DNA of 64,000 bases. Source: Spirosoma endbachense (GTDB lineage Bacteria > Bacteroidota > Bacteroidia > Cytophagales > Spirosomataceae). The translations under genes and the position numbers were made by a program. The first letter of the stretch is position 1. Each line of letters opens with the position of its first letter. The notes below the pieces were generated by a model. It searched no databases, was not told where the DNA came from, and saw nothing but the letters and a program-made list of their open reading frames with translations. Shown here one piece after another: positions 50,942-60,057 of the stretch. The DNA lies in assembly GCF_010233585.1 (NCBI RefSeq), contig NZ_CP045997.1, positions 5,938,654-6,002,653 on the forward strand, read 5' to 3'.

Positions 50942-52921
50942 ATGAAAATACTTCTATCAATTCGTCAATATTTTTTGGCACTTAGTATTGTTGCCTTACT
51001 CATTCAATGCAAAAAAGCGGATACGGATACGCCACCCCCTAAAAGCTCTGCTAAGGTAATTTCTGGATTTACCTTTAGTAATATCACTCCAGCGGTAGCC
51101 GGTACCATTAACAGCACGTCCAGAACGATTTCGGCGACTGTTGCCAATGGCACGGACTTGACCAAATTAGTGCCCACGATAACCATATCAGCCAAAGCAA
51201 CGGTTTCTCCTGCTTCAGGAGTAGCTACAAATTTCACAAATCCCGTCACTTATACAGTTACAGCCGAAGATGGAACCTCCTCTATGTATACTGTGACCGT
51301 CGAATTAGGAGCAGCTCCCAAAAGCAACATTAAAGAAATAACTAGTTTCGTCTTCAATGGATTGAATCCAGTTGTAACGGCTAAAATAGAGCCTACGTCC
51401 AGGGCAATCTCCGCTACCGTTAGTAATGGTACGGACGTAACAAAGTTAGTACCTACCATTACCCTATCTGATAAAGCAAAAATTTCCCCTGCTTCTGGGG
51501 TGGTGCAAAACTTCACCAATCCAGTAACTTATACGGTAACTGCTGAAGATAACAGTACTCAATCGTTTACAGTGAGTGTTGCGGTGATGGCTGCAGGACC
51601 TGTATCGATAGACAAACAAATCACGGGCTTTACGTTTGAATCGCTCGATCCAGTGGTGTCAGCAACGATTAACCAGGCTACCGCTATAATAGAGGCTGTT
51701 GTTCCAAGTTTTGTTTCTATAACAGCGCTTGCGCCGACTATTACCCTGTCGCCCAATGCCGTCGTCTTTCCTGCATCCAAAAGTTTTCAAAACTTCACAA
51801 ATCCAGTAATTTATACTGTAACGGCTGCGAATGGTAGTACACAACGCTATGAAGTTCGAGTAACCAAAAAAGTTGCAGTAGCTTCGGTTCTTCAGGAAGC
51901 GATAGCCGGGGGGGATCGTAGCTTTTTTATAAAATCAGATAACAGCCTTTGGGTAGCAGGGTATGTAGGTGCTTCAGGTAACGAGAATCAATTGTACAAT
52001 TATCGGCAGGTACCTGAACGAATAATGGACGATATCAAATCCGTCTCGTCCGGCTACAGACATACCTTTTTCATTAAAACCGATAACAGCCTGTGGGCCG
52101 TAGGCGATAATAATAAGGGACAGCTAGGTGACGGTGCGTCAAACTTGGGTACTATAAGAAGTACCATGTATAAAATAATGAATGATGTGAAAGCAGTATC
52201 GTTGGGTTGGTCTCATAGTCTAATTATCAAAATGGATAATAGTTTATGGGTAACCGGTTCCAACGATTATGGGGAATTAGGGGACGGCTCTACGTACGCT
52301 AGTCGATCTACGCCAATTAAAATTATGGACGATGTTCAGGCGGTGGCTGCTGGAACTAATTTCAGCCTTGTTCTAAAAACAGACAATACATTGTGGGCTA
52401 TGGGTGATAACCGTAAACTACAGTTAGGTAGTGATAAACTACCTGCCAAAGTAACAAAACCAGTCCAGGTCGCGACGAACGTTAAAGCGATTGCCGCTGG
52501 CTTCAGCCATACCCTTGTTTTAAAAGCGGATAATACGCTTTGGGCGGCAGGCGATAATGGCTCTGGACAGTTGATTAGTGGAATTGTCAAAGATGGCCCT
52601 TTCAACCTATTTCAAGTTATGGCGGACGTTAAGGCAGTTACGGCTGGCTATTATCAGGCCATAGCTTTAAAAACTGACAATAGTCTTTGGGCAGCTGGCA
52701 GTTTAGGGAGCTATGTAAAAGAATTAAATACCACAGTAAGCGATTACATTCCTGTCAAAGTGACTACTGGCGTTAAATCCATTTCGACTGGTAGTAGTCA
52801 TACACTGCTTATAAAAACAGACAACAGCGTCTGGGGCATAGGTAGTGATGAATTTGGTCAGTTAGGTAATAATCATGTAGGGGGATATTATCAAACTCCT
52901 GAACGCGTTCAGCTACCTTAA
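50942..52921 (+). CDS. Lipoprotein with DUF5018-like repeats and RCC1-type propeller
   Basis: About 659 residues from the ATG at 50942, which gives signal plus lipobox LLIQC. Three repeats of about 85 residues (ITSFVFNGLNPVVTAKIEPT ... NFTNPVTYTVTAEDNS) match the DUF5018 style of Bacteroidota surface proteins. Then come seven RCC1-like blades (HTFFIKTDNSLWAVGDNNKG, QLGDG). An upstream GTG at 50831 would destroy the signal. It is probably surface-exposed; the partner is unknown. Confidence 0.78.
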   Translation: MKILLSIRQYFLALSIVALLIQCKKADTDTPPPKSSAKVISGFTFSNITPAVAGTINSTSRTISATVANGTDLTKLVPTITISAKATVSPASGVATNFTNPVTYTVTAEDGTSSMYTVTVELGAAPKSNIKEITSFVFNGLNPVVTAKIEPTSRAISATVSNGTDVTKLVPTITLSDKAKISPASGVVQNFTNPVTYTVTAEDNSTQSFTVSVAVMAAGPVSIDKQITGFTFESLDPVVSATINQATAIIEAVVPSFVSITALAPTITLSPNAVVFPASKSFQNFTNPVIYTVTAANGSTQRYEVRVTKKVAVASVLQEAIAGGDRSFFIKSDNSLWVAGYVGASGNENQLYNYRQVPERIMDDIKSVSSGYRHTFFIKTDNSLWAVGDNNKGQLGDGASNLGTIRSTMYKIMNDVKAVSLGWSHSLIIKMDNSLWVTGSNDYGELGDGSTYASRSTPIKIMDDVQAVAAGTNFSLVLKTDNTLWAMGDNRKLQLGSDKLPAKVTKPVQVATNVKAIAAGFSHTLVLKADNTLWAAGDNGSGQLISGIVKDGPFNLFQVMADVKAVTAGYYQAIALKTDNSLWAAGSLGSYVKELNTTVSDYIPVKVTTGVKSISTGSSHTLLIKTDNSVWGIGSDEFGQLGNNHVGGYYQTPERVQLP

Positions 52922-53025
52922 TTGCCGGCTGCAGTAGGATATACTGCTTATCTATGCTTCTAAGTTCCAGCTAAAAACGCAAGTTTCCGGGCGACAGGAT
53001 GCTCGCCGGTGAGGAGGCTAGGGCA

Positions 53026-53113
53026 GCCCAACGCCCGCAAGGTTGTAAAGGTTGACACTACGTTTGTTCAGGGACGTAGCGTTATCAACCGTCAGCCCTT
53101 GCGGGCGTTAGGT
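53026..53113. repeat. Long imperfect hairpin with attC-like end boxes
   Basis: The 5' box GCCCAAC (53026-53032) fits RYYYAAC and the 3' box GTTAGGT (53107-53113) fits GTTRRRY, the two ends of integron attC sites. Between them GCCCGCAAGG pairs with CCTTGCGGGC and the pairing continues imperfectly for over 30 bp to a loop TTGTTCAGGG. The 88-bp length is within the attC range. No integron integrase is in the window. It may be an unrelated hairpin; the rest of 52,922-53,373 holds no gene. Confidence 0.4.
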
Positions 53114-53373
53114 GTTGCCAAACAGTAAGTAACGTTGTAGTAGGCTTGCGTATAACAGCCAGCTAGGTTCCTGTATTTCAACCCCCTTTTTAACTACGTC
53201 TCACAAATCCCTCCCACTTGAGACGATAGAATCATCATACATCCGCTTCAAGAAACGGGAAATTTCCCCTACTTGGCCAGTGATAGTAGGCTTACTTTTG
53301 GGGGCGCTAACCCTATGGTTGGCTGTACCGGACAAATTGAACGTATAAACTTTTCACCTTTAACAAGTTTGTT

Positions 53374-53748
53374 ATGCCATTCGTCAAAGTAGACTACGAA
53401 CTAACCGTAGATGAGCAATTTGTGGCCATGCAACTGGTTATGTTTAATCAGGAGTCGATGGCCAATTTGCAAAACGACCGGCCTGCTGTTGTTCCCCCCA
53501 CGTTTAAAAGCCAGCCCGTTAATTCGTTTGATGAAGCCTACATTGTTAATCCGTCAAATCAGTTTGTGAAAATTTTTGCCGTCGGAACTGGTAATGAAGG
53601 ATTTGATTTTACAATGACATTAACATTTACAGCTGTAGACCAGGATTTAAGGCCTTTATCTGCTCCATTTTCGCCGGCAGCCCCCCTGCGAGCTGTTGTT
53701 AATGGAGCTGGTATTGCTACGCTTGATCAAACAGTTCGATGGGTATAA
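53374..53748 (+). CDS. Small soluble partner of the outer-membrane module (copy 2)
   Basis: 124 residues without a signal peptide (MPFVKVDYELTVDEQFVAMQ ... GIATLDQTVRWV), beta-rich. It ends 11 bases before the start of the outer-membrane gene, as the small gene at 15024 does in the other module. The two small proteins share position and character rather than obvious sequence. Confidence 0.55.
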   Translation: MPFVKVDYELTVDEQFVAMQLVMFNQESMANLQNDRPAVVPPTFKSQPVNSFDEAYIVNPSNQFVKIFAVGTGNEGFDFTMTLTFTAVDQDLRPLSAPFSPAAPLRAVVNGAGIATLDQTVRWV

Positions 53749-53759
53749 CCTGTAAGCAA

Positions 53760-55127
53760 ATGAAACCTATATATTATACGTTAGCTGTCATTCTGGGAAT
53801 GGCTTCACTGGCCCATGCCCAGGTTATCGTGCAGGATGCTTCGGAGAGTTCGTCCATTCGCTATCAAGGAGCTGCAATCAGTTTCGACATTACCCAGGCG
53901 CGAACCTCGTTTCAGCTCAATAAATTTCTGAATGCGTTAAATCCAGACTATAACAAGAAAATTAATTTTTTTGCTGTTCAGGCTTCCGCGAATAGTAAGG
54001 AAGGGCTAGCCAGTATATTAAGCTCGGGAAAAGTAGTCCCCGAGGCCTCAATCAACATAAATATTGGCCACTCCTGGGTCAATGAATCGACACGAGAACT
54101 GGGTGATTTGACCAGCCAGATCATAGATCTTTCTAAAAAAAATGGGCAAGCCAGGACCTCATTAACCAAGCAGGTTAATAAAGTAATCGATGATTTCATT
54201 ACTGCCAACCCCGTAGCAACTGACTTAAATGGTGAGTTAGCCCCAGTAAAAGCCAAAAGTTTTAACTTCGTTGCTGACGCAATTATAGCGATAGCTAACA
54301 AGGAAAAATATAAAGATAATCGGGATGACCTGCTAAAACTTGCAGCTACTCTAGAGGCTAAGATCACCTCCTTATTAATTCCCATTACTCGCCGGGAAAA
54401 CATAATCACCCAACTACAAGAATCGATAAAAAGCGTCTCTTCCCTTGATCGTTATCTTATATACGGCATTCTTGGAGCCGCGGGGAGCAAGTTTACCTAC
54501 CTGGCCGATCCTAACGCGCTTGATTTTGATAAACGCTTTCAGGACAAAAAGCTCGAGGCCGGAAAAGTTGGCCTGGGTTTTAACTGGAAGCGGGGTGGAA
54601 GAGCGATTTGGGGCATTAGTTTTACCTTCACAGGGGCTGATAATTTTAGCTTACTATCTGATACAGACTACGTAAGGACAAGTACGACGACAATTACTTC
54701 AACGACGGCTACTACGCAGCCAACGGCGACTACCGTTGTGACGGATAGGTTGGATGGGGTAAAGAAGATTGTAGCCTTTTCTGGGGACGTGAAATACGAT
54801 TATTTTAATCAATCTGCGTTTAATCTAGATCACGTTCGGTTTTATCCAGGCGTTTTAGGCGAAAAATCGGTGTTAGTTGCTAATTATTACATACGGCAGA
54901 AGTTTACCAGTAATTCAGCTGTATTTCCGGAAGTTACAGATGTAGGCGTCGGTGGTTATTTCTTTAAAAGTAAGGGTGCTTTTTTGGGAGGGCTCTATGT
55001 TGAACTACCTGATGTATTTAACAATATCGAGCGAATGCAAACCACTCCGTCGTTTAGACCCGTCTATAATCGGTTCTCCTTAGGGATTGTTACTAAGCTA
55101 ACGTTTGGCTCAGTGGCTCTCTTTTAA
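53760..55127 (+). CDS. Outer-membrane protein of a two-gene module (copy 2)
   Basis: 455 residues from the ATG at 53760 with a signal peptide (LAVILGMASLAHAQ). It is homologous to 13649-15019: the same start of the mature protein (VQDASESSSIRYQG), a charged helical middle, a beta-rich C-terminal half, FKSKGAFLGGLYVELPD and a terminal amphipathic strand (GIVTKLTFGSVALF) of outer-membrane type. Function unknown. Its presence both inside the element and in the neighbouring older region suggests transfer as a unit. Confidence 0.65.
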   Translation: MKPIYYTLAVILGMASLAHAQVIVQDASESSSIRYQGAAISFDITQARTSFQLNKFLNALNPDYNKKINFFAVQASANSKEGLASILSSGKVVPEASININIGHSWVNESTRELGDLTSQIIDLSKKNGQARTSLTKQVNKVIDDFITANPVATDLNGELAPVKAKSFNFVADAIIAIANKEKYKDNRDDLLKLAATLEAKITSLLIPITRRENIITQLQESIKSVSSLDRYLIYGILGAAGSKFTYLADPNALDFDKRFQDKKLEAGKVGLGFNWKRGGRAIWGISFTFTGADNFSLLSDTDYVRTSTTTITSTTATTQPTATTVVTDRLDGVKKIVAFSGDVKYDYFNQSAFNLDHVRFYPGVLGEKSVLVANYYIRQKFTSNSAVFPEVTDVGVGGYFFKSKGAFLGGLYVELPDVFNNIERMQTTPSFRPVYNRFSLGIVTKLTFGSVALF

Positions 55128-55216
55128 AATCCTCGGCTATACTAATGGAGTTTTTCTAGCGGATCAGAAGTTGATCAGGATCTAGTTAGACTTGCAACAT
55201 AATACTGGACAAATCC

Positions 55217-55600
55217 TTAAGCTACTTGTTGAACCTGCCGGTTATAATAGTCGAAAGGGGAAAGATAGCCAAACGCTGAATGCCTGCGTTGGTGATTATA
55301 CCAAACCTCTATACCTTCAAAGATGGCTTGCTTAGCCATGGTTTGCGTTTGGAAATCCTGATGGTACACTAACTCCGACTTTAGGCTTTTAAAAAAGCTT
55401 TCTGCCACCGCATTGTCCCAACAGTTGCCTTTCCCACTGCTACGGCAGCCCGGTCATACTTTGCACAACCAGCGGGTGTTTTTTTAGCAGTTTAGTAAAG
55501 GCATGACAGGCATACTGCACTCCTCGATCAGAGTGAAAGATTAACTCCCGCTCAACAGGCCGATTTTTAATCGCCATCTGCTAGGCATGAATGGTCGTCT
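55217..55600 (-). pseudogene. IS3-family transposase remnant
   Basis: The minus-strand pieces read [19 protein letters not shown] (second DDE Asp), then after frame changes AESFFKSLKSELVYHQ (Glu) and WYNHQRRHSAFGYLSPFDYY, the standard end of an IS3 OrfB. Several stops and shifts make it inactive. Beyond it, 55,601-56,048 contains only a short plus-strand relic (PVLLALADWAIKDSAQFEHL) and the promoter region of the resolvase operon. Confidence 0.8.
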
Positions 55601-56048
55601 CAGACGCCTTCATCGACAGGCATTAAGCCCCGTTTTATTGGCCCTGGCAGACTGGGCTATCAAAGACAGTGCACAGTTTGAGCACTTAATGAAAGCGGAG
55701 GGATTCTGACTTACTACAACCCACTCAACCCACTTTCTTAATTGACTGATTAAGGAACTCAGGACTTTGTTTCCTACTTAAAAATGGATTTAATACGACC
55801 AGTTACTTATTATCAATAAACGCTCCCTTTATTCGACGACTAGTTGCGCTTTTCGCCCCTAATGACAAATTGACTTCTTTTTGTATGGGGCAATATTTTT
55901 CTGGCCGGCCCAGTAAAACGGTCGTATTTCCGTACCAATATCCTGTATCTGCTAACAGGCTATTTTTTGTGAAAAACCGTACGAAAAAACGGTTCGATTA
56001 AATAGGCCAATAATTCGTATCTTGTTAAGGCTTATTTGAACCATTTTT

Positions 56049-56246
56049 ATGTCTGAGTACCATAAACCAAGCGTACCTCAATCCTTCGATCCCTGGCTTG
56101 CTGAAGTAGTCGATGAACTGCGCGAGCTACACCATACGGATCCCCTCAGCCAGCAAGAGCATGACTGGCTCTATAATGTCTGGGAGAACTACGATCTTTC
56201 AGTTGCCGAAGCGGCCCAATCGTTCATTAACGAAAATCCTGTCTAA
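56049..56246 (+). CDS. Small acidic protein coupled to resolvase
   Basis: 65 residues (MSEYHKPSVPQSFDPWLAEV ... AAQSFINENPV). Its stop overlaps the resolvase ATG (TAATG at 56244-56248), so the two are coupled. Function unknown; a modulator of recombination is possible. Confidence 0.55.
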   Translation: MSEYHKPSVPQSFDPWLAEVVDELRELHHTDPLSQQEHDWLYNVWENYDLSVAEAAQSFINENPV

Positions 56247-56836
56247 TGAAAATTGGCTACGCCCGCGTGTCCACTCAGGACCAGAATTTATCCATGCAGC
56301 TCGATGCCCTCAAAGCGCAAGGCTGTGAGAAAATTTTTCAGGAAAAAGCCTCAGGAACTAAAGCCGATCGGCCTGAGCTAACGAAGCTGCTCGAGCACGT
56401 GCGCGTAGGCGATACGGTGGTGATCTGGAAACTCGACCGACTCGGCCGATCCCTAGCTCACCTGGTAGAGATGGTTAACGTACTTGAGCGAGAAGGTATT
56501 GGACTCATTAGTCTGAACGATCCCGTCGATACCACGACGGCGCAGGGCCGACTCGTGTTTAGGATCTTTGCCAGCCTGGCTGAATTCGAGCGGGAGCTGA
56601 TCAAGGAGCGTACACAGGCCGGACTCCAGTCCGCTCGACGACGTGGTCAGCGGTTGGGCAGACCAACCGGTTTATCAAAAGAAGCCCAAAATAAATCACG
56701 AATTGCCGAAAGTCTCTATAAAGAAGGAAAGCTATCTGTGAAGGATATTTCTAAGCTGCTTGATATCTCTAAGTCGACCTTGTATGTGTATTTAAGGAGT
56801 AGAGGAATTGTGATTGGTCAAAATCTTATAGGCTGA
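56246..56836 (+). CDS. Serine recombinase of the resolvase/invertase family
   Basis: 196 residues. Catalytic Ser is in YARVSTQDQNLSMQLDAL (Ser at about 9); GTKADRPELTKLL, WKLDRLGRSL, FASLAEFERELIKERT and a C-terminal Hin-like HTH (SVKDISKLLDISKSTLYVYL) complete the family. It could resolve dimers of the element or be a leftover of a Tn3-type transposon; no transposase partner is present. The upstream region has short GTACGAAAAAACGG-like repeats that may be its site. Confidence 0.85.
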   Translation: MKIGYARVSTQDQNLSMQLDALKAQGCEKIFQEKASGTKADRPELTKLLEHVRVGDTVVIWKLDRLGRSLAHLVEMVNVLEREGIGLISLNDPVDTTTAQGRLVFRIFASLAEFERELIKERTQAGLQSARRRGQRLGRPTGLSKEAQNKSRIAESLYKEGKLSVKDISKLLDISKSTLYVYLRSRGIVIGQNLIG

Positions 56837-56933
56837 AAGATGCACAGTCTATAAGGTATTTATTATTCAATAAATGCCCATTACAGACAAAGGTTTTCAA
56901 TTTTTAATTTTGTTAATCTATAAATTCGAATAA

Positions 56934-58694
56934 ATGCTGCTAAATATTAAATATAACTGGGCCTGTTTTACACGTGGATCTCATAATCTCGCTGATTTCT
57001 CAATAATTACTGGCCTAAACGGTACCGGAAAAACAATGTTATTAGAGAACCTTTTTCAGGGTCCAGAACCAGTACTAGAAATTCTTGATTCAGATGAGAA
57101 ACAAATAACTAACATTAAGTATATCGCTTTAGCATCTTTGATACCGAGTCTCGATTTATCAAGTACCGACCAATCAGCCCCTCATATAACTAAGCAAAAA
57201 AACCCTTTCACTGCTATTTGCTATTATTATAAAAATCACTTAAAAGTTGGCAGCGTACCGATAGGCTTTGAAAAAATTGCCTTAAAACTAAACAAAAATG
57301 TATATCAGCTTACTGATGATGAAATAATTCAATATTACCATCTAGATGACGGAATTCCCAATAGCGACCCTTTTTATTTAAAAATAGGCGAGATTGTTGG
57401 GTACTATTCTAAAATGGATCATGATAACCGGTTCAAACATTTCCAAGCAAAAGAATATGGAGAGAAAATTGATTTTCTAGACCGAAAATCCTTCAAAGAA
57501 AATTATGGTGAGAACCCTAAATATAAATTAAATGAAATATTAAAAAAATGTGGCCTTCCATATGAAATTATTATTTCCAGTCAGAACTTAAATCAATATC
57601 ATGCTGTGCACTTTCGTCATCTCCAAACAAAGGAAATTGTTGGTAATATTAAAATGTCTTCTGGCGAAAAAGTGCTGGTAGCACTCGCATTAGCGCTCTT
57701 TAATATAGAACTAGGCAATTCTTCTACAATAGATTTGCTTTTGCTAGATGAACCAGATGCGTCTTTACATCCGTCGATGATTAAAAAGTTACTTTATACG
57801 ATTGATGAAGTATTCATCAAAAATGGAGTAAAAGTTATTATGACGACACATTCCCCTTCAACTATTGCCTTAGCTCCTGAAACTGCTGGGGTTTATTTAC
57901 TAGAAAAAGAACCAACTACTATAACTAAGCTTTCCCCAGACGAAGCGATTAGCAGACTAACCGTTGGAATACCAACTTTAAGTGTACGAATAGAGAACCG
58001 AAGAATAGTATTTGTAGAAAGCAAGTATGATGCTAAGAACCTTGATTATTTATTTACGAAACTAAAAGTCACACTTGGAACCGAATTCTCGTTAAATTTT
58101 ATTCCATCAGATATAACTGGAGATGGATCATGCGAAAAAGTTATTGATTTACTGAACAAGTTAAAAACAGCGCCTTCCATTTATGGTGTAATTGATCATG
58201 ATAACACCAACAAGTCACAGGGTAACCTGCTTGTTTTAGGAGAAGGAAACAGAAATGGCATAGAAAATTACTTACTGGATCCTGTAGTTTTAGGCGCTTA
58301 TCTTACTCAGGAACGAATTCTATCAAAAAGTGAAGTTGGTTTAAGTGACTATGAAACCCATTTGGCAATAGAAGGATTTGATAACAATCGTTTACAATCA
58401 TTTAGCGATAGAATAGTTGATATTATTTTTGCCTATGAGGTAAATAAGGCATTGTTGCCAACGATAAAAAGTTGCTATGCGAATGGTCACGAAATAACCC
58501 TACCTGAATGGTTTGCAATAGTAGACGATCATGAATTGAAAGAATTTGTGTTAAAACGTTTTGACAAATTAAACTCCTTAAAAAATGCTAATAAATTAAG
58601 TGATGATATACTTTCAAAAACTATTAGTGATATGCCTGGATTAATTCCTCTTGATATTATTAACACAATGAAAAAATTAATTGAGCCAAATTAA
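56934..58694 (+). CDS. AAA ATPase fused to DUF4435 TOPRIM-like domain (PARIS/OLD-like)
   Basis: 586 residues. ABC/SMC-type ATPase: Walker A TGLNGTGKT (27-35), signature MSSGEKVLVAL (about 241), Walker B LLLLDEPDASLHP (about 268-280), His switch TTHSPS (about 304). The C-terminal part has TLSVRIENRRIVFVESKYDA (Glu of a TOPRIM-like site), VIDHDN (Asp pair, about 420) and IENYLLDP (about 443), the DUF4435 pattern. In PARIS phage defence AriA (ATPase) and AriB (DUF4435 nuclease) are separate or fused; OLD proteins have a similar plan. The gene is AT-rich compared with its flanks and is probably recently acquired. Defence is inferred. Confidence 0.75.
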   Translation: MLLNIKYNWACFTRGSHNLADFSIITGLNGTGKTMLLENLFQGPEPVLEILDSDEKQITNIKYIALASLIPSLDLSSTDQSAPHITKQKNPFTAICYYYKNHLKVGSVPIGFEKIALKLNKNVYQLTDDEIIQYYHLDDGIPNSDPFYLKIGEIVGYYSKMDHDNRFKHFQAKEYGEKIDFLDRKSFKENYGENPKYKLNEILKKCGLPYEIIISSQNLNQYHAVHFRHLQTKEIVGNIKMSSGEKVLVALALALFNIELGNSSTIDLLLLDEPDASLHPSMIKKLLYTIDEVFIKNGVKVIMTTHSPSTIALAPETAGVYLLEKEPTTITKLSPDEAISRLTVGIPTLSVRIENRRIVFVESKYDAKNLDYLFTKLKVTLGTEFSLNFIPSDITGDGSCEKVIDLLNKLKTAPSIYGVIDHDNTNKSQGNLLVLGEGNRNGIENYLLDPVVLGAYLTQERILSKSEVGLSDYETHLAIEGFDNNRLQSFSDRIVDIIFAYEVNKALLPTIKSCYANGHEITLPEWFAIVDDHELKEFVLKRFDKLNSLKNANKLSDDILSKTISDMPGLIPLDIINTMKKLIEPN

Positions 58695-58787
58695 AGGCTT
58701 GTGATTAAGGCACATGACCTAACCTAAAGCTCAATTTATTAATCATACAATTCTTGGCAAGGATTTTATCAATTGTATTTCTTTCAC

Positions 58788-58945
58788 TTAGCTCCAGATC
58801 GCTGGAAAGTCCGTTGTATCCATGCCTTCAAACAGCATGCCATGTTTACGCAGATAGGTATACGTCTGATCGGGCGTAGAGTGCTGGCAGTGGCGTTGCA
58901 CTCGAAGAATATCCTTGGTTGTTTTATAGAGCGTCACCGCATCGG
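58788..58945 (-). pseudogene. C-terminal fragment of a tyrosine recombinase
   Basis: The minus strand reads TLYKTTKDILRVQRHCQHST, then YTYLRKHGMLFEGMD and a stop at 58788. It resembles the integrase end (LWNATKDIDLIRQQARHSDI, EYLRDLG). It runs directly out of the tail of the DUF1810 gene in another frame. A third recombinase trace in the window. Confidence 0.6.
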
Positions 58946-59406
58946 TGGGCTTCCAGGTTTAGTCTAGCTAACTCTGTGACTATAGTAAGCGTCTTTTGAT
59001 CGGGTTCACCTTCGTAATATTTTTCCAGTACCTGTTGAAAGACGGGATCTGCTCCCTCAATCAAACTAAACAGGGTCATACTAGACCGTAATTTCAAATC
59101 ATCAGGGCTGCCCATGATCTGACTAGCCGTTCTCCCTTCAACTGCCAATAACGCTCGGACAATCTCAACAAGCCGACTCCCAAGAAGGGGATGTTGCAGG
59201 TAGGCCGTGGCTTCAGCGAGATCCTTAATAGCGTAAAATTTGGCGGTTTCACTCAAGCCTAGCCCAGCAATCTGGGGGAAGATAAACCACATCCAATGGC
59301 TTTGTTTTCGGCCATTCTTAATTTCGACAAATGCCCTGGCGTAGTCGCGCTCCTGGGCGTTAAGAAATCGCTTTAGGTCACCATGTACCTCCATAGTAAT
59401 TACCAT
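58924..59406 (-). CDS. DUF1810 family protein
   Basis: 160 residues with the family text FLNAQERDYARAFVEIKNGR, KQSHWMWFIFPQIAGLG and MGSPDDLKLRSSMTLF. DUF1810 proteins are small, widespread and of unknown function, with proposed links to NAD/ADP-ribose metabolism. The last residues overlap an integrase fragment, so the C-terminus may have been altered by recombination. ATG at 59406, or at 59394. Confidence 0.8.
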   Translation of the reverse strand: MVITMEVHGDLKRFLNAQERDYARAFVEIKNGRKQSHWMWFIFPQIAGLGLSETAKFYAIKDLAEATAYLQHPLLGSRLVEIVRALLAVEGRTASQIMGSPDDLKLRSSMTLFSLIEGADPVFQQVLEKYYEGEPDQKTLTIVTELARLNLEAHRCGDAL

Positions 59407-59473
59407 TTTCTATATCATTACTAACTAAAAAGCGAGTATTTTGCTTTTAAAAGCCTCTGGCCGGGAAAGAAAA

Positions 59474-59665
59474 ATGAATCTGACTAGCTCCTGTGTCTTG
59501 TCTGCCAATAATCTGGAGCTACAGTATATGCAGATCCGTCAGTATCTCAATGAATCCGTGCGGTTTCTGGGTCTGGCAGCTTATCAGGCAAGTATGGCCT
59601 CCTCCATCGAGAACGGCATGAAAATCGTTGCCTCCTGGCTGAAGGTGGAGTGCTTAAACAATTAA
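59474..59665 (+). CDS. Hypothetical small protein
   Basis: 63 residues from the ATG at 59474 (MNLTSSCVLSANNLELQYMQ ... IVASWLKVECLNN), helical. Weak support beyond an open frame and good start. Confidence 0.35.
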   Translation: MNLTSSCVLSANNLELQYMQIRQYLNESVRFLGLAAYQASMASSIENGMKIVASWLKVECLNN

Positions 59666-59751
59666 TTGCAGCTTAAAGTGCATTTATGTGTTCTCAAACT
59701 AACTAATTAAATCGGTCAGCTTGCAGAGGTTTTATCGCCGCAGAAGAGAAA

Positions 59752-59807
59752 GTAGCAAAAAAGTTACCTGAACACTTGACAACTAGGTAACTTTTTTGCT
59801 ACCTTTG
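59752..59807 (+). promoter_or_regulatory. Promoter embedded in an 18-bp inverted repeat
   Basis: The arms 59752-59769 and 59785-59802 are perfect complements (GTAGCAAAAAAGTTACCT). The right arm runs into TACCTTTG (59800-59807), a TAnnTTTG -7 box with TTG at 59776-59778. A further GCTAC-rich stretch follows at about 59,970-59,995. It looks like an operator over a promoter leading to the HicAB region. Confidence 0.6.
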
Positions 59808-59834
59808 CGATCTGATAACGAACACTTAAAAACT

Positions 59835-59960
59835 ATGCAATCAAAATTAAAGGAAAGTCATAATAGCATCTTATATGTATACGTTATATATTTATTATAT
59901 ACAAACGACATTACTTACGTTCCCTCATCCTCACTGAATGCCGATCATCCCTCTCCCTAA
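59835..59960 (+). CDS. Possible 41-residue ORF
   Basis: ATG at 59835, 28 bases after the TACCTTTG box, giving MQSKLKESHNSILYVYVIYL and a stop at 59960, followed by a T9 run. The hydrophobic middle could be a small membrane peptide. It may instead be a leader; the support is weak. Confidence 0.3.
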   Translation: MQSKLKESHNSILYVYVIYLLYTNDITYVPSSSLNADHPSP

Positions 59961-60057
59961 TTTTTTTTTGCTACGGTAGCTAAATTGCTACTAAAACAAT
60001 TGCTATGATGTTACCTTTTCGTTAACATTTGCGGTTTATATCAAACTAAGAAAAAAT

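Noticed and set aside
50942..52921. RCC1 blades as a signalling GTPase regulator
   Set aside because: The protein has a bacterial lipobox and DUF5018-like surface repeats, so it is a surface lipoprotein, not a eukaryote-type exchange factor.
56246..56836. DNA invertase controlling a promoter
   Set aside because: The protein fits resolvase/invertase families, but no pair of inverted crossover sites flanking a promoter was seen.
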